DNA from: Devosia sp.
Lineage (GTDB): Bacteria > Pseudomonadota > Alphaproteobacteria > Rhizobiales > Devosiaceae
Direction: 5' to 3'
DNA: 64,000 nt
NCBI RefSeq assembly: GCF_014860165.1
Contig: NZ_JACZKG010000027.1
Coordinates: 1 to 64,000 of the forward strand
In this document: piece by piece, positions 7,637 to 17,383 of the stretch
How the letters are laid out: every line of letters begins with the position of its first letter
Numbering within the stretch: the stretch's first letter is position 1
Made by a program: the position numbers and the translations under genes
Notes under the pieces: model-generated
Told to the model about the DNA's origin: nothing
Seen by the model: the letters and a program-made list of their open reading frames with translations, nothing else
Database searches by the model: none

Positions 7637-8194
7637 TCAAGAGCCGCGCTTGAGCAAGGGTCCGATGACGGGCAGTTTGGTGAGCGCGAGCAACAGTCGA
7701 AGCCGCAATGGCATGGAATAGTCGCGGAGCTTGGAGAAGCCCACCAGGTCGGCGCGATAGACCAGTTCGCCGCGCTGGTTGACCGCCGTCAGCTTGTTGA
7801 ACAGCAGGCCCCAGCCGGGAATGGAGTTCGACGCCCGCTTGCCGGTGACCACCAGTTCGTAGCTCACGGTGTCGCCGGGGCGCACCGGCACCTTGAAATC
7901 CATCGAATTGACGCCGGGGGAGGGGCCGGACAGGCCTGGTTCCTTGCCCAGGCCGCGCAGGCGCTCCTCTTCGGCGAACAGCGCATCGACCATCTTGCGG
8001 TGGCCGACGCTCACCGTGTGCCAGCCACTCGCCACCAGCCCGCCGAAATGGCTGTGTTTGGCCGCCTCGGCGTCGAGGTGGAAATATTGCGGGTCGTAGA
8101 GCGTGGCGAAACGGATGATTTCCTCTTCGCCGAAGGTGTGGCTGCCAAGCGGAAACACCTCGTCGATGACGATGTCCTCGAACCAGCGGGTCAT
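7637..8194 (-). CDS. MaoC-like hot-dog fold protein (second of pair)
   Basis: A 185-residue hot-dog fold protein of the MaoC dehydratase/enoyl-CoA hydratase class. The segment RFATLYDPQYFHLDAEAAKHSHFGGLVASGWHT holds the Asp/His pair of the hydratase motif. It also carries the C-terminal beta-strand region VRPGDTVSYELVV. ATG 8194 overlaps the TGA of the upstream MaoC gene by four bases (ATGA), implying translational coupling and perhaps a heterodimer. The C-terminal 25 residues are an extra hydrophobic/basic tail (LRLRLLLALTKLPVIGPLLKRGS) not usual for the fold, possibly membrane-associating. The substrate is unknown and is probably an acyl-CoA. Confidence 0.85.
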   Translation of the reverse strand: MTRWFEDIVIDEVFPLGSHTFGEEEIIRFATLYDPQYFHLDAEAAKHSHFGGLVASGWHTVSVGHRKMVDALFAEEERLRGLGKEPGLSGPSPGVNSMDFKVPVRPGDTVSYELVVTGKRASNSIPGWGLLFNKLTAVNQRGELVYRADLVGFSKLRDYSMPLRLRLLLALTKLPVIGPLLKRGS

Positions 8195-8670
8195 GCTGCC
8201 ACTCCCGGCTCGCGCGCCTCGACCAGATTGGCCAGCCGCATGGTCAGCACCGGCTGATCCTTCTGGTTCCTGATGTCGAAATCGAGGGTCACGATGCCCC
8301 ATTGCGGGTGGCTGCCGGAGCGGCGCAGCTCGGCGATGGTCACCGTGCCGCCGATGGTGTCGCCGACCATGACGGGGTTCTTCCACTTCAGATCGGTAAA
8401 GCCCAGCCCGCCGGCCGAGGCGACTTTGCCGAGGAAGCTGTCCACCAGCATGCGCAGGCTCAGCGCGCCAGTCTGCCAGCCGCTCGATGCCAGCCCGCCC
8501 AACAGGCTCGCCTTGGCGGCGGCTTCGTCGAGATGAAAGGGGAAGGGGTCGAATTCGCGGGCAAAGGTGATGATCATCTCCTTGCTCACTTTGGTATGCC
8601 CCAGGTCGATGACCTCGCCAATGCGAAGGTCCTCGAAATGCCGCCGATCTTTCGTGACAGGATTGGTCAT
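8191..8670 (-). CDS. MaoC-like hot-dog fold protein (first of pair)
   Basis: A 159-residue hot-dog fold protein, about the normal length of a single-domain MaoC dehydratase. The motif REFDPFPFHLDEAAAKASLLGGLASSGWQT contains the catalytic-type D...H arrangement, and MVGDTIGGTVTI is the usual following strand. It begins MTNPVTKDRRHFEDLRIGEV. It is translated ahead of and coupled to the second MaoC protein by a 4-base overlap. Paired small MaoC proteins can act as two-subunit (R)-specific enoyl-CoA hydratases. Whether this pair does so is inference. Confidence 0.87.
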   Translation of the reverse strand: MTNPVTKDRRHFEDLRIGEVIDLGHTKVSKEMIITFAREFDPFPFHLDEAAAKASLLGGLASSGWQTGALSLRMLVDSFLGKVASAGGLGFTDLKWKNPVMVGDTIGGTVTIAELRRSGSHPQWGIVTLDFDIRNQKDQPVLTMRLANLVEAREPGVAA

Positions 8671-8830
8671 TTGCTTGCCCTATACGTCAACGTGGGTTTT
8701 GCCCGTTTTGGGGCGGGTTGGCAACCCGGTTTTGCGTCGGCAGCGCGCCGCGTTTGTGAGTTGAACCTTTGCCGCAGAAGGCCGAATATATGGTGTGCCG
8801 TCCTGATCGCTGCATTGGCGGAGGCGTATA

Positions 8831-9751
8831 ATGGCTCGTCCACAAGACCTGACCACCGGTGACCGTCGCTGGCTTGCATGGACGGGGATGGAAACGGATC
8901 TGATCTTCAACCAGAAGTGGGATCTGCCCGGATTCGCGGCGTTCCCGCTTGCGTTGTCCGAACCTGGCCGTAGCCGCATCAGCGATTATTATGACGCTCA
9001 GATGACCCTGGGCCGCGAGAGCGGGGTCGGGGTCATACTGGACAGCGCAACCTGGATGGCCAATGCTGATCGTGCCCGGCCGCTGGGTTTCGAAGGTGAA
9101 GCTCTCGCGCGCGCCAATGCCGAGGCAGTGGCCCTGGCTCGATCTGCAAGCGAGCGTGCCGGCGGTGTGCCGGTGCTGGTGAGCGGACAGGTCGGACCGC
9201 GCGGCGATGCCTACCAGCCCGGCGCCACCGGTGCTGCGGAGGCCGAGGCATATCACGGCGAGCAGATCAGGGCGTTGGTTGCCGCCGGGGTGGACATGAT
9301 CTCTGCCTATACCCTGGGGTCCGCCGAGGAGGCGATCGGCATTGCCCGCGCCGCCGCAACAGCCGGCGTACCGGCAATGATTTCGTTCACCGTGGAGACG
9401 GACGGCCGCTTGGCCGATGGTTCGTCCCTTGGCGACGCGGTAGAGGCCGTGGAGGCCCACACGGGGCAGGTGGTCCTGGGCTATTGCATCAACTGTGCGC
9501 ATCCTGATCACTTCAGGCCGGCCCTGGACAAAGGGGCATGGATGAGCAGGTTGATTGGCCTCATCCCAAATGCTTCCCGGCGTAGCCATGCCGAACTCGA
9601 CGAAGCCACGGAACTGGATGACGGCAATCCGGCGGAACTTGCAGCCGACCTGGGCGCGTTGCATGCCGAGTTGCCTGGGCTCAAGGTGTTTGGCGGGTGT
9701 TGCGGGACAGACATGCGCCACCTCAAGGCGACTTCCGCCAGCGTAGCGTGA
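8831..9751 (+). CDS. Homocysteine S-methyltransferase family protein
   Basis: A 306-residue single-domain protein of the cobalamin-independent homocysteine methyltransferase family (MmuM/BHMT fold). The zinc-binding cysteines are visible: one in GYCINCAHP (around residue 217-222) and the pair in GGCCGTD (around 291-297). The barrel start (TGMETDLIFN) and the segment SGQVGPRGDAY are family-typical. The methyl donor could be S-methylmethionine, betaine or another compound, and the sequence does not decide. The gene stands alone, divergent from the MaoC pair. Identification of the family is firm, the donor is not. Confidence 0.85.
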   Translation: MARPQDLTTGDRRWLAWTGMETDLIFNQKWDLPGFAAFPLALSEPGRSRISDYYDAQMTLGRESGVGVILDSATWMANADRARPLGFEGEALARANAEAVALARSASERAGGVPVLVSGQVGPRGDAYQPGATGAAEAEAYHGEQIRALVAAGVDMISAYTLGSAEEAIGIARAAATAGVPAMISFTVETDGRLADGSSLGDAVEAVEAHTGQVVLGYCINCAHPDHFRPALDKGAWMSRLIGLIPNASRRSHAELDEATELDDGNPAELAADLGALHAELPGLKVFGGCCGTDMRHLKATSASVA

Positions 9752-9755
9752 CGCG

Positions 9756-10628
9756 CTAGGTCCCCGCCGCCAGCCGCCCGCGTTCGCGAAACTCCAGCGG
9801 CGCCACGCCGCGTTTCCGTCGAAAGGCCTTGGCCAGATAGTTGGCATCGGCAAAGCCGGTGGCCCTCGCGATCGCCACCACGCTCATGTCCGTCGCCAGC
9901 AGCAGGCGCTCGATGCGCTCGATCCGCCGCTCCAGCACGAAGTCCGAGGGTGGGGTGCCGGTTGCGGCGCCGAACTGGCGCACGAAGTGGCCACGGCTCA
10001 TCTCGGCAATGGCGGCGAGCCGTTCGACCTGCAGAGGCCCGGCCAGGTTGGCCTCTACATGGGCGATGACGCGAGTGATGGCAGCGGGCAGGGGGCGTTC
10101 GGGCACGGTCGCGGCGCTGAAGACGCCATCATGCAGTGCCGCCATGGCGGCATAGGCGGCGCTCGAGGCTTCGCCGGGCGTGATGTCTGGCCTGGATATC
10201 AGCATGTGGCAGGCATGGGCCAGGCGGTCGATGACCTGCGCCGGCAGGCTCACCACCGGCCCGGCCGCGTCGATGATCTCGCGGGCCAGCCGCAGAGCCT
10301 CACGGCCATTGAGCACCATCCAGAAATATTCCCAGCGCCCGCCCCGCTCCAGCCAGTAGCGATGCGCATGGGGCAGGCTCAGCACCATGGTCTGGCCGGG
10401 CGTCAGGCGATATTGCGTGCCGACAAAATCGAGCCGCCCCTCGCCGACCAGGGTGTGCTGGACGATCAGGAACGGGGCGGTGCCGCGCTGCAACCCGTCC
10501 CAGGAATAGACTTCGTTGAGACGCTGTTCATAGCCGGCGCTGATGGCCATGCAATGCAGCGGCACCGCGCTGCGCGGCAGGGTCAGCGCGCGGAGGTTAT
10601 GGCCGGACTCGATCAGCTGGTTGAGCAC
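9756..10628 (-). CDS. AraC family regulator, probable regulator of the GH4 gene
   Basis: About 290 residues: an N-terminal cupin-type sensing domain (TAPFLIVQHTLVGEGRL...PGQTMVLSLPHAHRYWLE) and a C-terminal double helix-turn-helix (ERLAAIAEMSRGHFVRQFGAATG...ADANYLAKAFRRKRGVAPLEFR). The sensor part with HRYWLERGG and WEYFWMVLNG is typical of AraC proteins that answer to sugars. The start is uncertain: GTG 10628 (GCGGGT upstream) and GTG 10664 are both possible, and the longest frame to 10772 would cross the neighbouring promoter. It is divergent from the GH4 glycosidase gene, with an inverted repeat between them, so control of that gene is likely. Confidence 0.85.
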   Translation of the reverse strand: MLNQLIESGHNLRALTLPRSAVPLHCMAISAGYEQRLNEVYSWDGLQRGTAPFLIVQHTLVGEGRLDFVGTQYRLTPGQTMVLSLPHAHRYWLERGGRWEYFWMVLNGREALRLAREIIDAAGPVVSLPAQVIDRLAHACHMLISRPDITPGEASSAAYAAMAALHDGVFSAATVPERPLPAAITRVIAHVEANLAGPLQVERLAAIAEMSRGHFVRQFGAATGTPPSDFVLERRIERIERLLLATDMSVVAIARATGFADANYLAKAFRRKRGVAPLEFRERGRLAAGT

Positions 10629-10725
10629 AAAATTACCCGCAATGGCACAAGCTTTCTCTAACACGCTCCGACGTGAACAGGCTAGGCAATATGCAGGGCA
10701 CGCCGGCAGCAAAAGCCAGGCAAAG

Positions 10726-10741
10726 TGCAAGCATTCTTGCA
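10726..10741. promoter_or_regulatory. Inverted repeat in front of the GH4 gene
   Basis: TGCAAG-CATT-CTTGCA, a perfect 16-bp inverted repeat 24 bases upstream of the GH4 ATG and inside the divergent AraC/GH4 gap. It is a candidate regulator site. Confidence 0.45.
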
Positions 10742-10765
10742 GCATTGCTGCTCGGGAGAACAACG

Positions 10766-12220
10766 ATGTCATTTAAAGTCACGGTCATCGGCGCCGGGTC
10801 GATCGGCTTCACCAAGACGCTGATCTCGGACCTGCTCAAGGTGCCGGAATTCGTCGGCTGCGAGTTCGCACTAACCGATATCAATCCGCATAACCTGGAC
10901 ATGGTCAAGCAGGTCATCGACACCATCGTCTCGAGCAACAAGCTGCCCGCCAAGGTCACCGCCACCACCGACCGCCGTGCCGCCATAACCGGCGCGCGCT
11001 ACATCATGAGTTGCGTTCGCGTCGGTGGGCTCGAGGCCTTCGCGACCGATATCTCCATCCCGCTCAAATATGGCGTCGACCAGTGCGTGGGTGACACGAT
11101 CTGTGCCGGCGGCATTCTCTATGGCCAGCGCAACATCCCGGTCATTCTCGATTTCTGCAAGGATATCAGGGAAGTCGCCGAGCCCGGCGCGTTGTTCCTC
11201 AACTATGCCAACCCCATGGCCATGAATACCTGGGCCGCCGAAATGTATGGCGGGGTCAACGTTGTCGGCCTCTGCCACGGCGTGCAGCACGGTGCCCACC
11301 AGATTGCCGAAGTGCTCGGCGTGACCGATGACGAGCTTGACTATGTCTGCTCGGGCATCAACCACCAGACCTGGTATATCGACATCCGCGCCAAGGGCCG
11401 AAAGATCGAAAAGGAAGAGCTGATCGCCGGCTTCGAGGCCCATCCGGTCTATTCCAGGACCGAGAAGGTCCGCATCGACGTGCTCAAGCGCTTCGGCGTC
11501 TATTCCACCGAGAGCAACGGCCATCTCAGCGAATACCTGCCCTGGTATCGCAAGCGTCCGGACGAGATCAATCGCTGGATCGACATGAGCCACTGGATCC
11601 ATGGCGAAACCGGCGGCTACCTGCGCTACTCGACCGAGCGCCGCAACTGGTTCGAAACCGACTTCCCCGTCTTCAAGGAAGAGGCCACCAAGCCGCTCAG
11701 CGACTACAAGCGCACCAGCGAGCACGCCAGCTACATCATCGAGGCCATGGAAACCGGACGCGTCTATCGCGGTCACTTCAACCGCCGCAACAACGGCATC
11801 ATCACCAACCTGCCCGATGACGCCATCATCGAAAGCCCCGGCTATGTCGATCGCTTCGGCATCAACATGATCGAGGGCGTCACCCTGCCGACGGCTTGCG
11901 CCGCCACCTGCTCGGTGTCGGTCTCGGTGCAGCGCCTGTCGGTCGAAGCGGCGATGACTGGCGATATCGATACGCTCAAGCTGGCCGTGCTGCATGATCC
12001 GCTGGTCGGCGCCATCTGCACGCCCGACGAGGTCTGGGCGATGGTTGACGAAATGGTCGTGGCCCAGGCCCAGTGGCTGCCGCAATATGCCCATGCCGTG
12101 CCTGATGCCAAGGAACGCATGGCCAAGTCGACGGTCAAAACGTCAGATTGGCAGGGCGCGGCCCGCAAGCAGGTGCGTTCGGTCGAAGAACTGCGCGAAG
12201 TGGTGGGTGGCCACAACTAA
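10766..12220 (+). CDS. GH4 family glycosidase (alpha-galactosidase/alpha-glucosidase type), copy A
   Basis: A 484-residue glycoside hydrolase of family 4, which cleaves by an NAD- and Mn-dependent redox-elimination mechanism. The Rossmann motif GAGSIGF is at 9-15, the metal-ligand Cys at about 170 (GLCHG) and metal-ligand His at about 200 (GINHQTW), with NYANPMAMNTWA at 146-157. The closest known types are MelA, AglA and the alpha-galactosidases AgaL of rhizobia. Exact sugar specificity is not visible. ATG 10766 follows CGGGAGAACAAC. The gene has its own promoter region facing an AraC regulator and a strong terminator after it. Confidence 0.9.
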   Translation: MSFKVTVIGAGSIGFTKTLISDLLKVPEFVGCEFALTDINPHNLDMVKQVIDTIVSSNKLPAKVTATTDRRAAITGARYIMSCVRVGGLEAFATDISIPLKYGVDQCVGDTICAGGILYGQRNIPVILDFCKDIREVAEPGALFLNYANPMAMNTWAAEMYGGVNVVGLCHGVQHGAHQIAEVLGVTDDELDYVCSGINHQTWYIDIRAKGRKIEKEELIAGFEAHPVYSRTEKVRIDVLKRFGVYSTESNGHLSEYLPWYRKRPDEINRWIDMSHWIHGETGGYLRYSTERRNWFETDFPVFKEEATKPLSDYKRTSEHASYIIEAMETGRVYRGHFNRRNNGIITNLPDDAIIESPGYVDRFGINMIEGVTLPTACAATCSVSVSVQRLSVEAAMTGDIDTLKLAVLHDPLVGAICTPDEVWAMVDEMVVAQAQWLPQYAHAVPDAKERMAKSTVKTSDWQGAARKQVRSVEELREVVGGHN

Positions 12221-12267
12221 GCCGCGCCAGCGGTCTTCACTAAGCCACTGCAGAAGCGAGGAGATTT

Positions 12268-12300
12268 GGGGCAGGCAGTGATGCGCCTGCCCCTTTTTCT
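12268..12300 (+). terminator. Rho-independent terminator after GH4 copy A
   Basis: Nine-bp stem GGGGCAGGC / GCCTGCCCC with an 8-base loop (12268-12293), followed by TTTTTCT. Confidence 0.93.
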
Positions 12301-12315
12301 TGCTACCAACCAGGC

Positions 12316-12909
12316 ATGGACAACCTTCTGCCCTTCATCCTGGCCGTGCTCGCTTTGCTGGCGACGCCCGGCCCGACCAATACGCTGATGGCGGCTGCCG
12401 GGGCGCAGCGCGGCGTCGGGCGTTCGTTGCCGCTGCTGGCGGGTGAACTGGGCGGCTATGCCATCGCCATCACGGTCTGGATCGAACTGGTGGGCGCGGC
12501 GGCCGCGGCCCAGCCACTGGTGCCCGTCTTCGCCAAGCTCGTGGCTGTCGCGTTCCTCGTCTGGTCGGCCTGGAAGCTCTGGGCCAATGCCGGCCATGCC
12601 GATCTCAACCAGCGTGGCATCACGCTGGGACGGGTGTTCATCACCACGCTGGTCAATCCCAAGGCGCTGGTCTTTGCCTTCGCCATCTTCCCCCATGTCG
12701 GCTTCATGGCCCGGTTGCCCTATGCCGGCATGTTCGCACTTCTGGTCATCGCCACGGCCATCGGCTGGGTGACCCTGGGCACGGCGGCGGCCAGGTCGTC
12801 GGCCGGGTCACTGACCTCGTCGCGCATCGAGCGCATCACGGCGGTGGCGCTGGCGGTGTTTGCGATGCTGCTGGCCGTGCAGACAGTGCAGGGAATGCTG
12901 GCAGGCTGA
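12316..12909 (+). CDS. LysE family translocator
   Basis: A 197-residue membrane protein with about six hydrophobic segments. It opens LLPFILAVLALLATPGPTNTLMAAAGAQRG, the conserved TPGPT(N/D) start of the LysE/RhtB exporter superfamily. Members export amino acids such as lysine, threonine or homoserine. The substrate here cannot be deduced. It sits between two GH4 glycosidase genes but is separated from the first by a strong terminator and is convergent with the second, so it is likely an independent insertion into the sugar locus rather than a functional part. Confidence 0.87.
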   Translation: MDNLLPFILAVLALLATPGPTNTLMAAAGAQRGVGRSLPLLAGELGGYAIAITVWIELVGAAAAAQPLVPVFAKLVAVAFLVWSAWKLWANAGHADLNQRGITLGRVFITTLVNPKALVFAFAIFPHVGFMARLPYAGMFALLVIATAIGWVTLGTAAARSSAGSLTSSRIERITAVALAVFAMLLAVQTVQGMLAG

Positions 12910-12931
12910 ACTGCGCCAGTCCTGTCTACCG

Positions 12932-13008
12932 CGTCATCCCCGCGAAGGCGGGGATCCATTCTCACGTGGCATTTCTCAAGAGTGGATTCCCGCCTACGCG
13001 GGAATGAC
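12932..13008. repeat. Intergenic inverted repeat, family A copy 1
   Basis: Left arm GTCATCCCCGCGAAGGCGGG with ATCC next to it, right arm GGATTCCCGCCTACGCGGGA ending in ATGAC, about 30 bases apart. Each arm is itself a hairpin. A nearly identical element lies at 39746-39809, with partial copies at 24352 and 57127. Confidence 0.85.
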
Positions 13009-13063
13009 ATTGTTGATTTGGATAGCTCCACACAGCGCGGCGCCACCCCCCACAAACCCAAAC

Positions 13064-13089
13064 GGCCCCGACGCTTGCGCATCGGGACC
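13064..13089 (-). terminator. Possible terminator of the sugar operon
   Basis: On the minus strand a stem GGTCCCGATGC / GCGTCGGGGCC (two G-U pairs) with loop GCAA lies 37 bases after the GH4 copy B stop. The tail is GTTTGGGTTTG rather than a clean T-run. Confidence 0.45.
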
Positions 13090-13125
13090 GTCCTTGGAAG
13101 CAGGGGAGGACTGTTGCGCCGCGGA

Positions 13126-14493
13126 TTACGCCACGCGCTGCTTCCGGGAGCCACGGGCCCATTCGGGCAGCATGCTGCCATGGGCCTCTGTCAGGTCGTC
13201 GACGAGGTTCCAGATCTGCTCCAGATCCAGCTCGGCGGCGGTATGCGGATCCATCATGGCGGCATGATAGATGTGTTCGCGGTTTTCCGTCATCAGGGCC
13301 GCGACCGTCAGTTCCTGCACATTGATATTGGTGCGGATCAGCGCAGTCAGCTGCGGCGGCAGGTCGCCGATAAAGGTCGGCTGCAGCCCGTTGTCATCGA
13401 CAAGGCAGGGCACTTCCACGGCAGCGTTGTTGGGCAGGTTGGTGATCACGCCATTGTTGCGCAGGTTGCCATAGATCACCGAAGGCTCGCCCGTCCACAC
13501 CGAGTTGACGATGGAGCTGGCATATTCCTTGGACTGCTTGACCTCGATGCGGTCGGCCTTGCGATAGTCGTCGGAGGTCTGCTTCCACTTGGCGATCTGC
13601 TCGACGCAGCGCTTGGGATATTCGTCCAGCGGAATGCCGAATTTCTCGATGATGTCCTCGCGCCCTTCCTTGATGAAGTAGGGGGTATATTCGGCGAAGT
13701 GTTCCGAGCTTTCGGTGACGAAATAGCCCAGGCGCGTCATCATCTCGTAGCGCACCTTGTTTGGGCAGCGTGGATTCCAGCCTGGCTTGGGCGCGCGGCC
13801 TTCGGCATAGGCGCGATGCAGGGCCGGGTAGAGATCCTTGTAGGAGCCGTCCGGCTGGCGGTGCTCGAACTTGAGGTAGAAGGCCATGTGGTTGATGCCG
13901 GCCGAGCGGTAGCGGATGTCCTCGTAGGGAATGTCGAGGTCATGCGCCAGTTCCATGGCCGTGCCCTGCACGGAGTGGCACAGGCCAACCTGCTTGATGG
14001 TGGGATATTTCTCGGAAATGGCCCAGGTGTTGATGGCCATCGGGTTGACGTATTGCAGCATGATGGCGTCGGGCGCCACCTGCAGCATGTCCTCGCAGAT
14101 GCTCCACAGGTGCGGCACGGTGCGCAGGCCGCGCATGATGCCGCCGACGCCCAGGGTGTCTGCAATGGTCTGGCGCAGGTTGTACTTCTTGGGCACGTCG
14201 AAATCGATGACGGTGGACGGCTCGTAGCCGCCGATCTGGAAGCAGACGACGACGAAGTTGGTGCCATCGAGCGCCTGGCGCTGGTTGGCATAGGTTTCGA
14301 CCGTTGCCGGAACACCCAGCGTGGCGATCAGCTTTTTGGCGATGACCTCGCTCTCTTCCAGCCGCGTGGGATTGATGTCCATCAGGCGGATGGTGGCGCC
14401 CGCCAATGCGGGGCGCTGCAGAATGTCGCCGACGATATTCTTCATGAACACCGCCGAGCCGGCGCCGATAAAGGTGATTTTTGGATTTGCCAT
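13126..14493 (-). CDS. agaL: GH4 family glycosidase (alpha-galactosidase type), copy B
   Basis: A 455-residue family 4 glycosidase with the NAD-binding GAGSAVF at about 10-16, metal-ligand Cys 172 (VGLCHSVQG) and His 202 (AGINHMAFY), and the segment QYVNPMAINTWA. CHSVQG is the form seen in MelA-type alpha-galactosidases. It is the last gene after the ABC importer, 12 bases from the ATPase gene, so the sugar imported by the ABC system is probably its substrate. It is clearly different from copy A (455 against 484 residues, moderate similarity), so the two may cut different glycosides. The symbol follows the rhizobial agp/aga locus and is by analogy. Confidence 0.88.
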   Translation of the reverse strand: MANPKITFIGAGSAVFMKNIVGDILQRPALAGATIRLMDINPTRLEESEVIAKKLIATLGVPATVETYANQRQALDGTNFVVVCFQIGGYEPSTVIDFDVPKKYNLRQTIADTLGVGGIMRGLRTVPHLWSICEDMLQVAPDAIMLQYVNPMAINTWAISEKYPTIKQVGLCHSVQGTAMELAHDLDIPYEDIRYRSAGINHMAFYLKFEHRQPDGSYKDLYPALHRAYAEGRAPKPGWNPRCPNKVRYEMMTRLGYFVTESSEHFAEYTPYFIKEGREDIIEKFGIPLDEYPKRCVEQIAKWKQTSDDYRKADRIEVKQSKEYASSIVNSVWTGEPSVIYGNLRNNGVITNLPNNAAVEVPCLVDDNGLQPTFIGDLPPQLTALIRTNINVQELTVAALMTENREHIYHAAMMDPHTAAELDLEQIWNLVDDLTEAHGSMLPEWARGSRKQRVA

Positions 14494-14505
14494 AAATGAA
14501 TGCTC

Positions 14506-16176
<1,671 letters not shown>

Positions 16177-16186
16177 GGCCTGTTCC

Positions 16187-17383
16187 TCAATAGGGGTCGA
16201 TAGCGTCGCGCAGACCGTCGCCGAGCGCATTGAAGGCAAAGACGGTGATCAGCACGAAGATGACGGGCGACAGGATCCAGGGATAGGAGCCGATCACCGA
16301 GAAGGTGCCGGTATCCTGCAGCATCAGCCCCCAGGAGATCAGCGGCGGCTTCACGGCAAAGCCCAGGAAGCCGAGGAAGCTTTCCAGCAGCACCACCGAT
16401 GGAATCGCCAGCGTGATGGACACGATGATGTGGCTCAGCACGTTGGGCAGGATGTGGCGCGTGATGATGCGGGCATCCGATGACCCCACCGCGATGGCGG
16501 CACGCACATATTCGATGCGGGCCAGCGACAGCGTCTTGGAGCGCACCTCGCGGCTCAGTTGCGCCCATCCCAGCACCGCCATGACGAAGATGACGAAGGA
16601 CAGGAACACGTTGGAGGGTGCCGTCACCGGAATGAGCGATGTCAGGGCGAGGTAGAGCGGCAGTTGCGGGAAGGCCAGCACGAACTCGACGAAGCGCTGC
16701 ACCCAGTTGTCCAGCCGGCCACCAATGTAGCCTGACGTGATGCCGACCAGCGTGCCGACAATGGTGGTCAGCGTCACCACGGCCAGGGCGATCATCAGGG
16801 AGATGCGCGAGCCGACGATACCGCGCGACAGGATATCGCGGCCAAACTTGTCGGTGCCGAGCAGCTGGATCGGCCGCCCATCGGTGGTGCCGAAGAAGTG
16901 GATGTTGGACGGAATGAACCAGAAGAAGTTGTAGCTGTAACCTTCGACGAAGAATCCGGTTGGCGTTGGATTGTCCTTGATGAGGCCGGTCAGGGGCTGG
17001 AAGGTGATGGCGTCAAACTCACCCGTATCGCCAATGGGATAGACGTAGGGGATCAGGCTGAAATTGCCGTCCTTGTCCTCGAAGGCGATAACGTCAGGCG
17101 GCGCGAAGGGCAGGTTTGCCTCTTTGGGATCCATCGGCGCGAAGAAATCGGCGAAAATGGAAATCACCAGCAGCAGCGTGATCAGCACCAGGCCGATCAT
17201 GCCCATGGTCGAGCGGCGGAAGCGCCGCCAGACCAGCGTGGCATAGCCTTCGTTGCCGGCGCCGAAGCGTCCAATGGTCGGGGCAGGGGGCACATCTGCC
17301 TCCTGGGCAGGCGTTGGCATCGGGCCGACGCTGGCGTCTGTCGGCAGGGGAATGGACGAGTGGGTATCGACGGTCTTGGTCAT
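16187..17383 (-). CDS. agpC: ABC importer permease, DppC type
   Basis: A 398-residue inner-membrane permease, second of the pair. It has an N-terminal cytoplasmic tail rich in Pro (about 1-45), a first helix (MIGLVLITLLLVISIFADFFAP), then a long periplasmic insertion (about residues 85-175, DVIAFEDKDGNFSLIP...GTTDGRPIQLLGTDKFGRD) and the five-helix core. The EAA-type loop is VRAAIAVGSSDARIITRHILPN. The long insertion is larger than in standard DppC (about 300 aa) and is typical of the DppC group with large binding proteins. Its start overlaps the upstream permease stop by 4 bases. Confidence 0.9.
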   Translation of the reverse strand: MTKTVDTHSSIPLPTDASVGPMPTPAQEADVPPAPTIGRFGAGNEGYATLVWRRFRRSTMGMIGLVLITLLLVISIFADFFAPMDPKEANLPFAPPDVIAFEDKDGNFSLIPYVYPIGDTGEFDAITFQPLTGLIKDNPTPTGFFVEGYSYNFFWFIPSNIHFFGTTDGRPIQLLGTDKFGRDILSRGIVGSRISLMIALAVVTLTTIVGTLVGITSGYIGGRLDNWVQRFVEFVLAFPQLPLYLALTSLIPVTAPSNVFLSFVIFVMAVLGWAQLSREVRSKTLSLARIEYVRAAIAVGSSDARIITRHILPNVLSHIIVSITLAIPSVVLLESFLGFLGFAVKPPLISWGLMLQDTGTFSVIGSYPWILSPVIFVLITVFAFNALGDGLRDAIDPY

